Positions 38,326 to 46,880 of a stretch of DNA of 64,000 bases are shown one piece after another. The stretch is from Brevibacillus_C sp046036945 (GTDB lineage Bacteria; Bacillota; Bacilli; Brevibacillales; Brevibacillaceae): NCBI RefSeq assembly GCF_046036945.1, contig NZ_JBJQOQ010000015.1:58733-122732 (forward strand). Reading direction: 5' to 3'. The notes below the pieces were generated by a model. That model had not been told where the DNA came from. It did not search any database and saw only the letters and a program-made list of their open reading frames with translations. The first letter of the stretch is position 1. Every line of letters starts with the position of its first letter. Made by a program: the position numbers and the translations under genes.

Positions 38326-39111
38326 ATGGGTCGTAACAGTGAAGGAATGACGAAAATGAAGGAGACAGTTGGCGTCCTTGATAAAGCGCTCACTGTCATC
38401 TCCGTTCTGGAGAAGACAAAAGACGGTATTGGACTCACCGAAATTGCTCAACTTGCCGGTATTAACAAAACGAGCTGCTATCGAATTCTAAATACTCTGA
38501 TGAGTGACGGTATGGTGGAGATCGGGGAACGAACAGGTACCTACCGTCTGGGAATTCGCTTTCTGGAACTGGGAGGAATTGTCCAAAGAAGGATCAATTT
38601 ACGCCAGGCAGCACTGCCGGCGTTAACCCACCTGACCGAGAAGACAGGTGATACGAGCTTTCTCTGCATCTTAAATAGTCTAAAAGCAGTATGTATCGAG
38701 AGAATCGAAGGCAAGGATGTCCAAGTGCTCACCTTAAATGTCGGTGATACTTGGCCTCTCTATATCGGAGCCGCACCCAGAGCGATACTGGCAAACCTTG
38801 ATGACGAACAAGTGTCGCAAATCTTGTCAGCGCCATTAGAAACCAAAGCGCTGCAGATAACTGATCCCGCCGTTTATTGGGAGATGATTCGCGATATCCG
38901 GGAAAAAGGGTATTCTGTGAGTTTTGAGGACGTAACGCTAGGAGTATCCAGTATCGGAGCACCCGTGTACAATCATATGGGACATGTCGTCGGATCAATC
39001 AGTCTCAGCAGCACGATCCAGAGAATTCCGCCTGAGCGCGAGGAAGAAATTGCCCAACTTGTTGTAGACACCGCTAAACAGATCTCTAAATCGCTGGGGT
39101 GGGCTCCTTAG
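38326..39111 (+). CDS. IclR-family transcriptional regulator
   Basis: 261 residues; the ATG at 38326 follows GAGAGG, and a second start at 38341 is possible. N-terminal winged HTH (GLTEIAQLAGINKTSCYRILNTLMSDGMVEI) and C-terminal IclR effector domain (LYIGAAPRAILANL, GVSSIGAPVYNHMGHVVGSIS). IclR proteins commonly control catabolic genes in response to a pathway metabolite. It precedes the third binding-protein gene by 28 bases and may control this island together with the LysR protein. Confidence 0.9.
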   Translation: MGRNSEGMTKMKETVGVLDKALTVISVLEKTKDGIGLTEIAQLAGINKTSCYRILNTLMSDGMVEIGERTGTYRLGIRFLELGGIVQRRINLRQAALPALTHLTEKTGDTSFLCILNSLKAVCIERIEGKDVQVLTLNVGDTWPLYIGAAPRAILANLDDEQVSQILSAPLETKALQITDPAVYWEMIRDIREKGYSVSFEDVTLGVSSIGAPVYNHMGHVVGSISLSSTIQRIPPEREEEIAQLVVDTAKQISKSLGWAP

Positions 39112-39139
39112 ACAAAAAATCATATCTGGAGGATTGTAA

Positions 39140-40705
39140 ATGGGAGCCGTAAAAATCAAATCTCTGATATTTGTATTCTTGTTGGCATTACCTTTGTTCG
39201 GATGCAGTTCGAACACAACAGAAAGCTCTGATACGGGCAGTAATCCTGACGGCGGCGAATTAAGAATAGCGTACCCCTCCCAACCGCCAACACTTGATCC
39301 GCACGTAACGACGTCGTCGCCTACAAGGGATGTTGCCAGGCATATTTTTGAGACTCTTGTAACGTTAAACTCGAAATACGAAGTTGTTCCGATGTTGGCT
39401 GAATCCATAGACCAAACCGAAGATAAAACGACCTACACGTTCCATTTGCGAAAAGACGTGAAGTTCCACAATGGAAAAACGATGACCGCTGAAGATGTCG
39501 TCGCCTCTATGAACAGGTGGAAAGAGAAATCTTCATCAGTCCAGGTGATTCTAAGCGATGCGACATTTTCAGCCGCAGACGAATACACCGTCACCTTGCA
39601 TTTGAAAGAGCCTTCTTCCCTGGCTTTAACGGCACTGGCAGCTTCAACTCAATTTGCCGCGATCATGCCGAAGGAAATCATTGAATCGGCCGATGCCAAA
39701 GGTGTAAAAGAGTACGTCGGGACAGGGCCCTTCCAGCTTAACGAATGGAAGCCCGACCAATACATCCACTTGACGAAATATGCTGACTACCAATCCGTGG
39801 AGATGCCTGCAGACGGAATATCCGGAAAAAAAGCAGCCCTTGTCGACGATCTTTACTTCGAGATCGTCAAAGACGCATCCACTCGGATTGCCGGAGTTCA
39901 AACCGGGCAGTACGACGTTGGCCTGTATTTGCCGCATGAGAATTACCAACAACTAAAGAGCCGTTCAGATCTGGAGACAGGCACGAACATTGCCGGCGAA
40001 CTAAACCTCATCTTCAATAAGAAACAAGGTGTGTTTGCCAATGTAAAAATGAGACAATCTGTTAACGCTGCCCTGGATTCTGAAAAAATACTGCTAGGCG
40101 CCTTCTCCGACAAGGATCTGTCCAGGATGAACTCCAGTTATATGCTCCCGGAACAAGTAAATTGGTACAGTAAAGCTGGCGGCGAACAATACAACCTGTC
40201 TGATCCGCAGAAAGCCAAACAGTTCTTGCAGGAGGCTGGTTACAACGGGGAAGAAATTACCTTCCTGGCCACTCGTGAATATCCATTTAATTACAATTCA
40301 TCCGTCATCGTCAAGGAGCAGCTTGAAAGCATTGGGATAAAAGTCAACTTGCAGACTTATGATTGGGCGACCGTCGTGAGCATGCGGGAGGATCCGACAA
40401 AGTGGAATCTACTGATCACCGGATATCCGATCGTCTCGACACCGGTAGAAAACGTCTTTTTAAATTCCCGCTTTTTCAGCGGCCCGGTAGATGATAAAAT
40501 CACCGATTTGTTGTACGCGATCAAAACATCGAAGTCTCAAGAAGATGCCAAGAAACTGTGGGATGAATTGCAGGCATACTCATGGGAGTACCTTCCTTTT
40601 GTAAAAATCGGAGACTATACAGATATCTGGGCAGTAACTAAGAAGGTAGAGGGATATCACTACTTTGAAGGTCCTGTACTCTGGAATACCAGGAATTCAC
40701 AATAA
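39140..40705 (+). CDS. extracellular solute-binding lipoprotein of family 5 (paralogue 3)
   Basis: 521 residues, TGGAGGA upstream of the ATG. Lipobox LALPLFGC. GELRIAYPSQPPTLDPHVTT, VKFHNGKTMTAEDVVASMNR and GTGPFQLNEW place it in the same local family as 22301-23908 and 35417-36988. It is followed 42 bases later by the cyclase-family gene. Confidence 0.9.
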   Translation: MGAVKIKSLIFVFLLALPLFGCSSNTTESSDTGSNPDGGELRIAYPSQPPTLDPHVTTSSPTRDVARHIFETLVTLNSKYEVVPMLAESIDQTEDKTTYTFHLRKDVKFHNGKTMTAEDVVASMNRWKEKSSSVQVILSDATFSAADEYTVTLHLKEPSSLALTALAASTQFAAIMPKEIIESADAKGVKEYVGTGPFQLNEWKPDQYIHLTKYADYQSVEMPADGISGKKAALVDDLYFEIVKDASTRIAGVQTGQYDVGLYLPHENYQQLKSRSDLETGTNIAGELNLIFNKKQGVFANVKMRQSVNAALDSEKILLGAFSDKDLSRMNSSYMLPEQVNWYSKAGGEQYNLSDPQKAKQFLQEAGYNGEEITFLATREYPFNYNSSVIVKEQLESIGIKVNLQTYDWATVVSMREDPTKWNLLITGYPIVSTPVENVFLNSRFFSGPVDDKITDLLYAIKTSKSQEDAKKLWDELQAYSWEYLPFVKIGDYTDIWAVTKKVEGYHYFEGPVLWNTRNSQ

Positions 40706-40747
40706 TTCGTCTTCCGCGCCGCCAGATATCAAGGAGGAATCACGAAA

Positions 40748-41494
40748 ATGAGTACCGACAACGACGCTGTGCAGACCTTTTTGCGTCTCTTTCACTCTTT
40801 CACCGTCTATGATATATCACCTTTGTTCGAGCACAACATGCCTGGCTGGCCAACCCACGATAAATTAGGGGTGATCACAAATGCCAGAAATTTCGATCAA
40901 AACGGTTACTACGCCCAGACACTTGTCATGTCAGAACACACGGGTTCACACGTCGATGCCCCGCGTCACAATTTTCCCGAGTTGGCCACGATCGACGACT
41001 TTCCGGCAGATTATCTGATCGGACCTTATAAGAAATACGATCTTTCCGCATACAACCCGCAACCAGGTGAACCGGTGACACTGCAGATCATCAAAGAGGT
41101 CGAACGCAAAGAGAATTTTTCGCCAAACCAGGGTGATATCGTGCTCCTGGATTTCGGCTGGGACCAATACTATAAACCGGAGAGTACCAACCCCAAAGAG
41201 CGAACCTGGTGGGAGAAAAACGAGCCCGGATTGACAGAGGAGGTCTGCCGCTACTTCTGCGAAGCGGGAATCAAGGCGATCGGCGCTGATACGGCTGCCG
41301 TCGATATTTCCGTAAAAGACGGTGTCGTTACAAGCGCCTATGGTCACCGCAAGTACTTTCTGCCGAAGAATATACTGATTATGGAAGGGTTTCACAACAT
41401 GGACAAGGCTCCGGCGACCGGAATCTTCCTTGCAATCCCGCTTAAAATCAAAGCAGGCTCCGGCTCTCCGATCAGACCGTTCTTGCTTGGTTAA
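40748..41494 (+). CDS. cyclase/kynurenine-formamidase family metal-dependent hydrolase
   Basis: 248 residues, AAGGAGG upstream. Family signature HTGSHVDAPRHN (metal-binding HxGTHxDxPxH), then DFPADYLIGP, DIVLLDFGWDQYY, and GADTAAVDI. Members open N-formyl or cyclic amide and lactone bonds (kynurenine formamidase, isatin hydrolase). This is the third amide-hydrolase-like fold in the island, after the C45 and DMFase-like proteins. It ends 5 bases from the convergent CPBP gene with no visible terminator between. Confidence 0.85.
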   Translation: MSTDNDAVQTFLRLFHSFTVYDISPLFEHNMPGWPTHDKLGVITNARNFDQNGYYAQTLVMSEHTGSHVDAPRHNFPELATIDDFPADYLIGPYKKYDLSAYNPQPGEPVTLQIIKEVERKENFSPNQGDIVLLDFGWDQYYKPESTNPKERTWWEKNEPGLTEEVCRYFCEAGIKAIGADTAAVDISVKDGVVTSAYGHRKYFLPKNILIMEGFHNMDKAPATGIFLAIPLKIKAGSGSPIRPFLLG

Positions 41495-41499
41495 CCCCG

Positions 41500-42306
41500 T
41501 TAACTTGTGCGTTTGAATCTATAACAAGCTAATGTTTTCGAACCCCATAAAAATGTAATGATTACCGTTACGAATGCTGTGATGATAAAGACTGAGAATG
41601 GGGCGATACTTGAGTCGTAATTGGGAAGCAAAAATGAACAAACGTTATTCATAGCATGAAATATAGCTGCTGCTAGTATACTTTTTCCTGTGTTTTGATA
41701 AAGCCAAACAATCAGAACTCGCAATAAAACCGAGCCAGCACATTGCCATATGATCCATTCAGGCGGGTGGATTTGAAGGTGAGGGATTATATGCCATATT
41801 TGCCACACAAATCCTAACATGATACTAGCCCATAAAGCATTCCACCGTTTCTCCATCGCGTCATAGGCATATCCTTGCCAGCCTATCTCCTCACATATTC
41901 CTGCGATTAAAAACACCAAGAAAAAGGCTAGTATCTTCAAAACGGTAATTTGCAAGTCAGGGATCGATTCCCCCATTATTTTCATTAATCCATATGCGAA
42001 AATCATGATAAAAGGCTCCAAGAGAAAGACAGGTACATACCAGATCTTTTTCTTGATCCGATAAGGAAAAGCCGCCTTTACTAGTTGTTTTATGCCATCT
42101 GATCCATCATTCCTGCGGACAAGGATCAAAGCCGCGATTGTCGGGCAGACAAACATAAGCGCACTGAGGGGAAGGTTTATGTGTATTTCTTTCTGCAAAA
42201 ATTGTTCTCCTGCCATTCCCATTAACCAGAACGGAATGGCGAGAATGAAAACCAATAAGAAAAAGATCCAGGGAGAATGATTTGAGGATTTATTACCTAT
42301 GTTCAT
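41500..42306 (-). CDS. CPBP-family intramembrane metalloprotease
   Basis: 268 residues with about eight membrane spans. The motif CEEIGWQGYAYDAMEKRWN carries the EExxxR-like pair (with Gln in place of Arg), and later LQIHPPE and FHAMNN supply the second and third metal-side motifs. Family members include Abi/Rce1-like proteases and bacteriocin self-immunity proteins. It is more AT-rich than its flanks and could be acquired. No bacteriocin gene is visible. Confidence 0.82.
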   Translation of the reverse strand: MNIGNKSSNHSPWIFFLLVFILAIPFWLMGMAGEQFLQKEIHINLPLSALMFVCPTIAALILVRRNDGSDGIKQLVKAAFPYRIKKKIWYVPVFLLEPFIMIFAYGLMKIMGESIPDLQITVLKILAFFLVFLIAGICEEIGWQGYAYDAMEKRWNALWASIMLGFVWQIWHIIPHLQIHPPEWIIWQCAGSVLLRVLIVWLYQNTGKSILAAAIFHAMNNVCSFLLPNYDSSIAPFSVFIITAFVTVIITFLWGSKTLACYRFKRTS

Positions 42307-42378
42307 AATCTTTTGACTCCCATGTTTGTTGCATTTAACATTTTCACATGTTTTCTTTTATGCTCTTGCTCCTTCTTC

Positions 42379-42510
42379 CTAGATCTTTGCCAGAAAGTTG
42401 AGATGCTGCCTTCTAAGTAATTTTAATGCATCCAGAACGTCCTCTTCAATCCCGTTGGAAATATCATTGAACACAATAAAACTGACAATGCTGAACGATA
42501 AAACGACTTG
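42379..42510 (-). pseudogene. 3' remnant of a DUF58-like gene
   Basis: A short minus-strand frame ending in TAG at 42379 reads FIVFNDISNGIEEDVLDALK then LLRRQH, which resembles the C-terminal part of DUF58 proteins (D..., ..aLrlLRrrH). No start or ribosome site precedes it; the frame enters the terminator hairpin of the OppA gene. Similarity was judged by eye on ~35 residues and could be chance. Confidence 0.35.
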
Positions 42511-42539
42511 AGTTCTCTAAGAGCACCCAAGTCGTTTTC
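42500..42539 (-). terminator. terminator of the OppA-like gene
   Basis: AAAACGACTT/AAGTCGTTTT arms with an 18-20-base loop, starting 5 bases after the stop codon at 42544. Confidence 0.8.
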
Positions 42540-42543
42540 TCAT

Positions 42544-44169
42544 CTATTCAAGCGTCGCCCACTTGAAGTCAATATGGTTGAACGGGTCGGTCACGACGCC
42601 TTTCAGATTCGGATTGGCCACATAAGAACTGGTGTAGAAGTAAACCGGCGCAACCGGCATCTCATCCATCAGGATTTGTTCCGCCTCTTTCATCAGTGCT
42701 TTGCGCTTCTCGATGTCTGCTTCCTTCAGCGCCTGATCCAACAGTTCTTTGTACTTCGGATTTTCCCAGTGGGTATCGTTGTTTCCGCCGTCTTTCTCCT
42801 TGAACGCATCGAGGAAGGTCATCGGATCGTTAAAGTCGGCGTTCCAGCCCATCCGGCCGATTTGATAGTTTCCTTGATGCAGCGAGTCGATGTATACTTT
42901 CCACTCCTGGTTTTCCAGTTTCACATCGACGCCGAGGTTTTTCTTCCACTGATCCTGCACAGCTTGGGCGATTTGCTGGTGTCCCTGGCTGGTGTTATAG
43001 GACAAAGTGATCGGCGGCAGCTTGTCAATGCCCAATTCCTTCATGCCTTCCGCCAACAGCTTCTTCGCGGTCTCAGCATCGTTGTCCTTGAAGTAGCCCT
43101 GCGGGTTGAGCGACATCCCCGACGGTACTGCCCCGAGTGCCGGTTTTTGATCGGCCTGCAAGAGGTTGTCGATGATCTCCTGGCGGTTGATCGCGTAGGC
43201 GAACGCCTTGCGGATCTTCGCGTTGTTGAACGGCGGTTTTTCCGTGTTGAACTTGTACCAGTACACGCTGGATACCGGATAGATATGCAGTCTGCCGGCG
43301 TCTTTCAGTGCCGGAATGGCATCGGTCGGCAGCGAGTTCAACGGGGCTCCTGCCCAATCCAGCTCGCCGTTGTCAAACATGTTGAGGACCGTGTCATCGG
43401 CATCGATCATACTCATTTGGATCTTGTCCAATTTGACAACGTCTTTGTCCCAGTAATTGTCGTTTTTAGAAAGCGTGATTTTGCTTTTATGTTCCCAGGT
43501 GTCCAATTTGAACGGGCCGTTGGAAACCATCGTGCTGGCTTCATTCGCCCATTTCGGATTTTCCTCTACCAGTTTTTGTTCCACCGGGAGATATGTGGTA
43601 AATGCTGTCAGCTCCAAGAAGAAGGGAGTCGGATTTTCCAAATTGACGACCAGTGTTTTGTCATCCTTGGCTTTGACTCCGACATCGTCAGCCTTGGCTT
43701 GTCCTTTGTTGTAAGCTTCGCCATTTTTCAGATAGTACAGTTGGTATGCGTAGTTGGAAGCTGTTTTTGGATCAAGCGCCCGCTTCCAGGCGAATTCAAA
43801 ATCTTTCGCCGTAACCGGGTCGCCGTTGCTCCACTTGGTGTCGCGCAGATGGAAGGTGTACGTGAGTCCGTCTGTCGATATGTCTACCTTCTCCGCTACG
43901 GACGGCTGCGGTTTGCCGTCTTGGTCCAGGCGGTACAATCCGTCGAAGATCGCCTTGATGACCGTATTGGACGTAGAGTCCTCCGCCAAGCCCGGATCGA
44001 TGGTTGGAGGTTCGGAAGGAATGTTGATGCGCAAATCTTTCCCGCCGGTGCTGCCCGCTTGAGCCGAGCTTTTCGCGGCGGTATCGCCTGCCGGAGCCGA
44101 TCCGCATCCAGCTAGTGCAGCACCGAGAATCACAATAGAACTGGCTAACACTAACACGTTTTTCTTCAA
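42544..44169 (-). CDS. peptide ABC transporter substrate-binding lipoprotein, OppA/DppE-like
   Basis: 541 residues. Signal LASSIVILGAALAGC lipobox. Family-5 motifs: RINIPSEPPTIDPGLAEDST, TKWSNGDPVTAKDFEFAWKR, MVSNGPFKLDTW. The EFAWKRALDP form is that of classical OppA peptide binders, different from the three island paralogues. It stands alone with its own terminator, so it probably serves a transporter coded elsewhere. The 135-base upstream gap is AT-rich and likely holds the promoter. Confidence 0.92.
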   Translation of the reverse strand: MKKNVLVLASSIVILGAALAGCGSAPAGDTAAKSSAQAGSTGGKDLRINIPSEPPTIDPGLAEDSTSNTVIKAIFDGLYRLDQDGKPQPSVAEKVDISTDGLTYTFHLRDTKWSNGDPVTAKDFEFAWKRALDPKTASNYAYQLYYLKNGEAYNKGQAKADDVGVKAKDDKTLVVNLENPTPFFLELTAFTTYLPVEQKLVEENPKWANEASTMVSNGPFKLDTWEHKSKITLSKNDNYWDKDVVKLDKIQMSMIDADDTVLNMFDNGELDWAGAPLNSLPTDAIPALKDAGRLHIYPVSSVYWYKFNTEKPPFNNAKIRKAFAYAINRQEIIDNLLQADQKPALGAVPSGMSLNPQGYFKDNDAETAKKLLAEGMKELGIDKLPPITLSYNTSQGHQQIAQAVQDQWKKNLGVDVKLENQEWKVYIDSLHQGNYQIGRMGWNADFNDPMTFLDAFKEKDGGNNDTHWENPKYKELLDQALKEADIEKRKALMKEAEQILMDEMPVAPVYFYTSSYVANPNLKGVVTDPFNHIDFKWATLE

Positions 44170-44304
44170 GATAGTTCCCCCTTGATGTCGATCTTTTCTT
44201 AAAGATACCCCAGATCAAAATCGTATGAAAGGTAAACGATAATAGTTTAACCATAATTTATTTTTCGTTCTATCTGATGAAGTTTCCTAAATAAATATTA
44301 AGGG

Positions 44305-45225
44305 TCACTCAGCGGTTTCCTCTTGCTCTTGCAGGCTCTTGTGCAATACCTCCCGCTTCAGATGAGTCCACCCCGGCTCCTGCTCTATCATTCGCTCTTT
44401 CAGCAGCTTGCCCAGCGCCCGTTTAAAAGCGGCTTTGCTGATCCCGAATTTTTCCTTGATGATCTCGGCAGGAGTATCATCTGTATACGGCATGGCCCCG
44501 CCGCGGCTCGTCATATAGCGCAGCAGCTGCGCGGCATCTTCGCTGTACCGCTGCTCTTTACGCGCCCGCATCGAACCGTTGAGCCGTCCATCTTCCCTCA
44601 CGTAGCTGACCCGGCAGCTGACATCCTCGCCCAACCGCAGCGGGCTGGTCATCTCGTCGCGGTGAACGAACAGGATGTGCTCCCCTTCGGTAAGGACAAA
44701 CGCGCCGCTGCCTATTACCTTGTACACCGTGCCCTCCAACCACTTGTTCATCAGATCGGAATCTGCCGGGACTGCGATCTTACCGATCTCCTCCTCACCG
44801 GCCAGTTTGGCCGCAAGTCTCCCCCGTTTGTCCAACTGCAAGGTGACGAGCAGTTTGTCACCGGCACGCGGCCACTCATCGCGGAGCTTCGGCAAATCGT
44901 CCATAAACAGCAAAAGGTCTTTGGCGATGCCGTTATGTAAATAAACACCCATTCGCGGATTGACGTCCACTACCTCCAGCCAGCCGTACTCCCCCAGGCT
45001 CACAAAAGGCATTTTCATCGTAGCCGCGAGCCGATTCTGGTGATCGTGGTAGAGAAAGACTTCCACACGTTCTCCTTGGGTCAGCTGTCTGGTCGCTTCA
45101 TTGTGATGCAGGAGAACCTCTGTCTGCTGGTCTGACAGAAAATAACCAAACGCCGCTGTCCGGACAACCTCCATGGTTGCCACTGTTCCGGCCTGCAGCC
45201 GATTTTCGGGAGATGTTCGCTTCAC
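44305..45225 (-). CDS. S1-domain RNA-binding protein, CvfB/YitL-like
   Basis: 306 residues from GTG 45225 (GAGGAAG upstream); the frame opens further back at 45333 without a ribosome site. Tandem S1-like OB folds (GTVATMEVVRTAAFGYFL; GWLEVVDVNPRMGVYLHNG; GTVYKVIGSGAFVLTEGEHILFVH) end in a winged-helix (EIIKEKFGISKAAFKRALGKLLKERMI). This is the CvfB layout. CvfB affects virulence and RNA metabolism in staphylococci; its exact role here is unknown. The 224-base gap to uppP holds promoters for both but no gene. Confidence 0.88.
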   Translation of the reverse strand: MKRTSPENRLQAGTVATMEVVRTAAFGYFLSDQQTEVLLHHNEATRQLTQGERVEVFLYHDHQNRLAATMKMPFVSLGEYGWLEVVDVNPRMGVYLHNGIAKDLLLFMDDLPKLRDEWPRAGDKLLVTLQLDKRGRLAAKLAGEEEIGKIAVPADSDLMNKWLEGTVYKVIGSGAFVLTEGEHILFVHRDEMTSPLRLGEDVSCRVSYVREDGRLNGSMRARKEQRYSEDAAQLLRYMTSRGGAMPYTDDTPAEIIKEKFGISKAAFKRALGKLLKERMIEQEPGWTHLKREVLHKSLQEQEETAE

Positions 45226-45449
45226 AGTACCACTTCCTCGCCATTCATTAATGTAGAATTTACCTGTAACCTCCTGATTATACACGAAACGGTCATGATT
45301 TAGTGGACCGCAAGCGGTCATATCTGACGCCATCCCACCGCAAAAACTACAGGCCGGCAGAAATCTGGCATGTCCGGCGCGCGGTTGTCATAAAGATGAA
45401 ACAGAGTGCCCTGTCCATCCAACCGCAAAATGTATCGGGAGAGATGAAC

Positions 45450-46232
45450 ATGCCTGACATGATTGAATCGATTTTTCTTGGGATCATCCAAGGCTTGACC
45501 GAATTCCTGCCGATCTCCAGCACCGGCCATCTGGTTCTGTTCGGCAAGCTGTTCGGGCTGAGAGAGGCTGGTCTTTTGTTTGACACCCTGCTCCACTTCG
45601 GGACGCTGCTGGCTGTGGTCATCGCCTTTTGGCCGGAGGTGAAGTACGTCATCACCCATCCGTTCAGCCGTTTGACAAGGCTATTGATCGCCGGGACGAT
45701 TCCAACCGCAGTGATCGGCCTGGTGTTTAAGGACTATTTCGAGGAAATTTCCCGTACCGGCCAGACAATTGGATTTGAATTCGTCGCGACCGGACTGATA
45801 CTCTGGGCAGTCGAAACACTGCCAAAAGGGCAGCGTTCTTTTGAGCAGATCAGCTATCTCGACAGTTTGCTGATCGGGACCCTGCAGGGTGCTGCGATCC
45901 TTCCCGCAATCTCCCGTTCCGGACTGACGATCGCCGGAGCGCTGATGCGCGGGATCAATCGCGCAGATGCCGCCCGGTTTTCCTTTTTGCTGTCGCTTCC
46001 GGCGATCCTCGGGGCAACGGCCCTTTCTGCCAAAGATTTGCTGGACGACAAGCTGGAATCCGTCTCGCTCTTGCCGATGCTGGCAGGAACCGGATTTGCC
46101 GCCTTATTTGGCTATTTTGCGATCCGCTGGATGGTGCGGGTCATCAGCAGCGGGACGATGAAGGGCTTTGCCTTGTACGTCTGGGTGCTCGGTGCAGCGA
46201 TCTTGTTGACACAGTGGCTGGGACACTGGTGA
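45450..46232 (+). CDS. uppP: undecaprenyl-diphosphatase (UppP/BacA)
   Basis: 260 residues from ATG 45450, with GGGAGAG 6 bases upstream; an ATG at 45444 is also in frame. Catalytic motifs LTEFLPISSTGHLVL and LPAISRSGLTIAG are intact, with about eight membrane spans. It removes a phosphate from undecaprenyl diphosphate to recycle the peptidoglycan lipid carrier and gives bacitracin tolerance. Confidence 0.95.
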   Translation: MPDMIESIFLGIIQGLTEFLPISSTGHLVLFGKLFGLREAGLLFDTLLHFGTLLAVVIAFWPEVKYVITHPFSRLTRLLIAGTIPTAVIGLVFKDYFEEISRTGQTIGFEFVATGLILWAVETLPKGQRSFEQISYLDSLLIGTLQGAAILPAISRSGLTIAGALMRGINRADAARFSFLLSLPAILGATALSAKDLLDDKLESVSLLPMLAGTGFAALFGYFAIRWMVRVISSGTMKGFALYVWVLGAAILLTQWLGHW

Positions 46233-46313
46233 AGACCCCGCTCAAAATCTGGATGGTTACCGCTTCTCCTATAGCGCCAAACTAGCATTACATCCAAGAA
46301 AGAGGTGACCAGC

Positions 46314-46460
46314 ATGAGCAAGAGAACGACGCCTGATCCGCTAAACGAAAAAGGTTTGGCAGTCACAGGACTGACGAGCAGCACAATTGCAGACGACCTC
46401 CACACCGGGGAGAACCAAGGGGAGAGCAGCCGCCGTCGCAAACAGCAGAAGAAACAATAA
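46314..46460 (+). CDS. small basic hydrophilic protein, unknown
   Basis: 48 residues, MSKRTTPDPLNEKGLAVTGL at the start and SSRRRKQQKKQ at the end, with AAGAGGTG 7 bases before the ATG and a terminator right after. The layout recalls small Bacillales proteins of YuzL type, though I cannot confirm the family. It lies between uppP and the convergent spoVA operon. Confidence 0.5.
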   Translation: MSKRTTPDPLNEKGLAVTGLTSSTIADDLHTGENQGESSRRRKQQKKQ

Positions 46461-46461
46461 C

Positions 46462-46495
46462 ACGCGGGGAAAAAAGACCCCGCGTTCTTTTTTTT
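46462..46495 (+). terminator. rho-independent terminator
   Basis: ACGCGGGG/CCCCGCGT arms with an 8-base loop and a long T tract (46486-46495, one C), directly after the small basic-protein gene. On the minus strand it may weakly aid the spoVA operon. Confidence 0.9.
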
Positions 46496-46516
46496 CGCCA
46501 TGAAGACGGCCACAAG

Positions 46517-46867
46517 TCAGCCCTTGGCCCGGGACAGCAGGGCGGCAAAAAAGCCGAAAACGATCGCGGCGGAGATTCCGGCGCTCGTCACTTCGAAAAT
46601 CCCGGTGATGACGCCGATGATGCCGTCCCGCTCCGCTTCTGCCATCGCCCCGTGAACCAGTGCATTGCCAAAGCTGGTGATCGGTACCGATGCCCCAGCT
46701 CCGGCAAATTTGATCAAAGGCTCGTAAAGCCCCACACCGTCGAGAACGGCTCCTGCCACTACCAACAAGGTCATGGTATGGGCGGGCGTCAATTTGACCA
46801 CGTCCAAGAGAAATTGACCAATCAGGCATATGATACCTCCGACGATAAAAGCCCAGACAAAGATCAT
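46517..46867 (-). CDS. spoVAEb: stage V sporulation protein AE (SpoVAEb type)
   Basis: 116 residues from ATG 46867, with AGGAGGAAG upstream. Four hydrophobic segments: FVWAFIVGGIICLIGQFLLD, LLVVAGAVLDGVGLY, and FGNALVHGAM..GIIGVITGIF, then a final AAIVFGFFAALL. A component of the inner spore membrane channel for calcium-dipicolinate. It starts 13 bases after SpoVAD, last in a DUF1657-DUF421-SpoVAC-AD-AEb operon. Confidence 0.93.
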   Translation of the reverse strand: MIFVWAFIVGGIICLIGQFLLDVVKLTPAHTMTLLVVAGAVLDGVGLYEPLIKFAGAGASVPITSFGNALVHGAMAEAERDGIIGVITGIFEVTSAGISAAIVFGFFAALLSRAKG

Positions 46868-46880
46868 CGTCCACTTCCTC

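Noticed and set aside
42508..44115. 535-codon plus-strand open frame
   Set aside because: Lies fully opposite the OppA-like gene, which has clear family motifs; codon-bias shadow.
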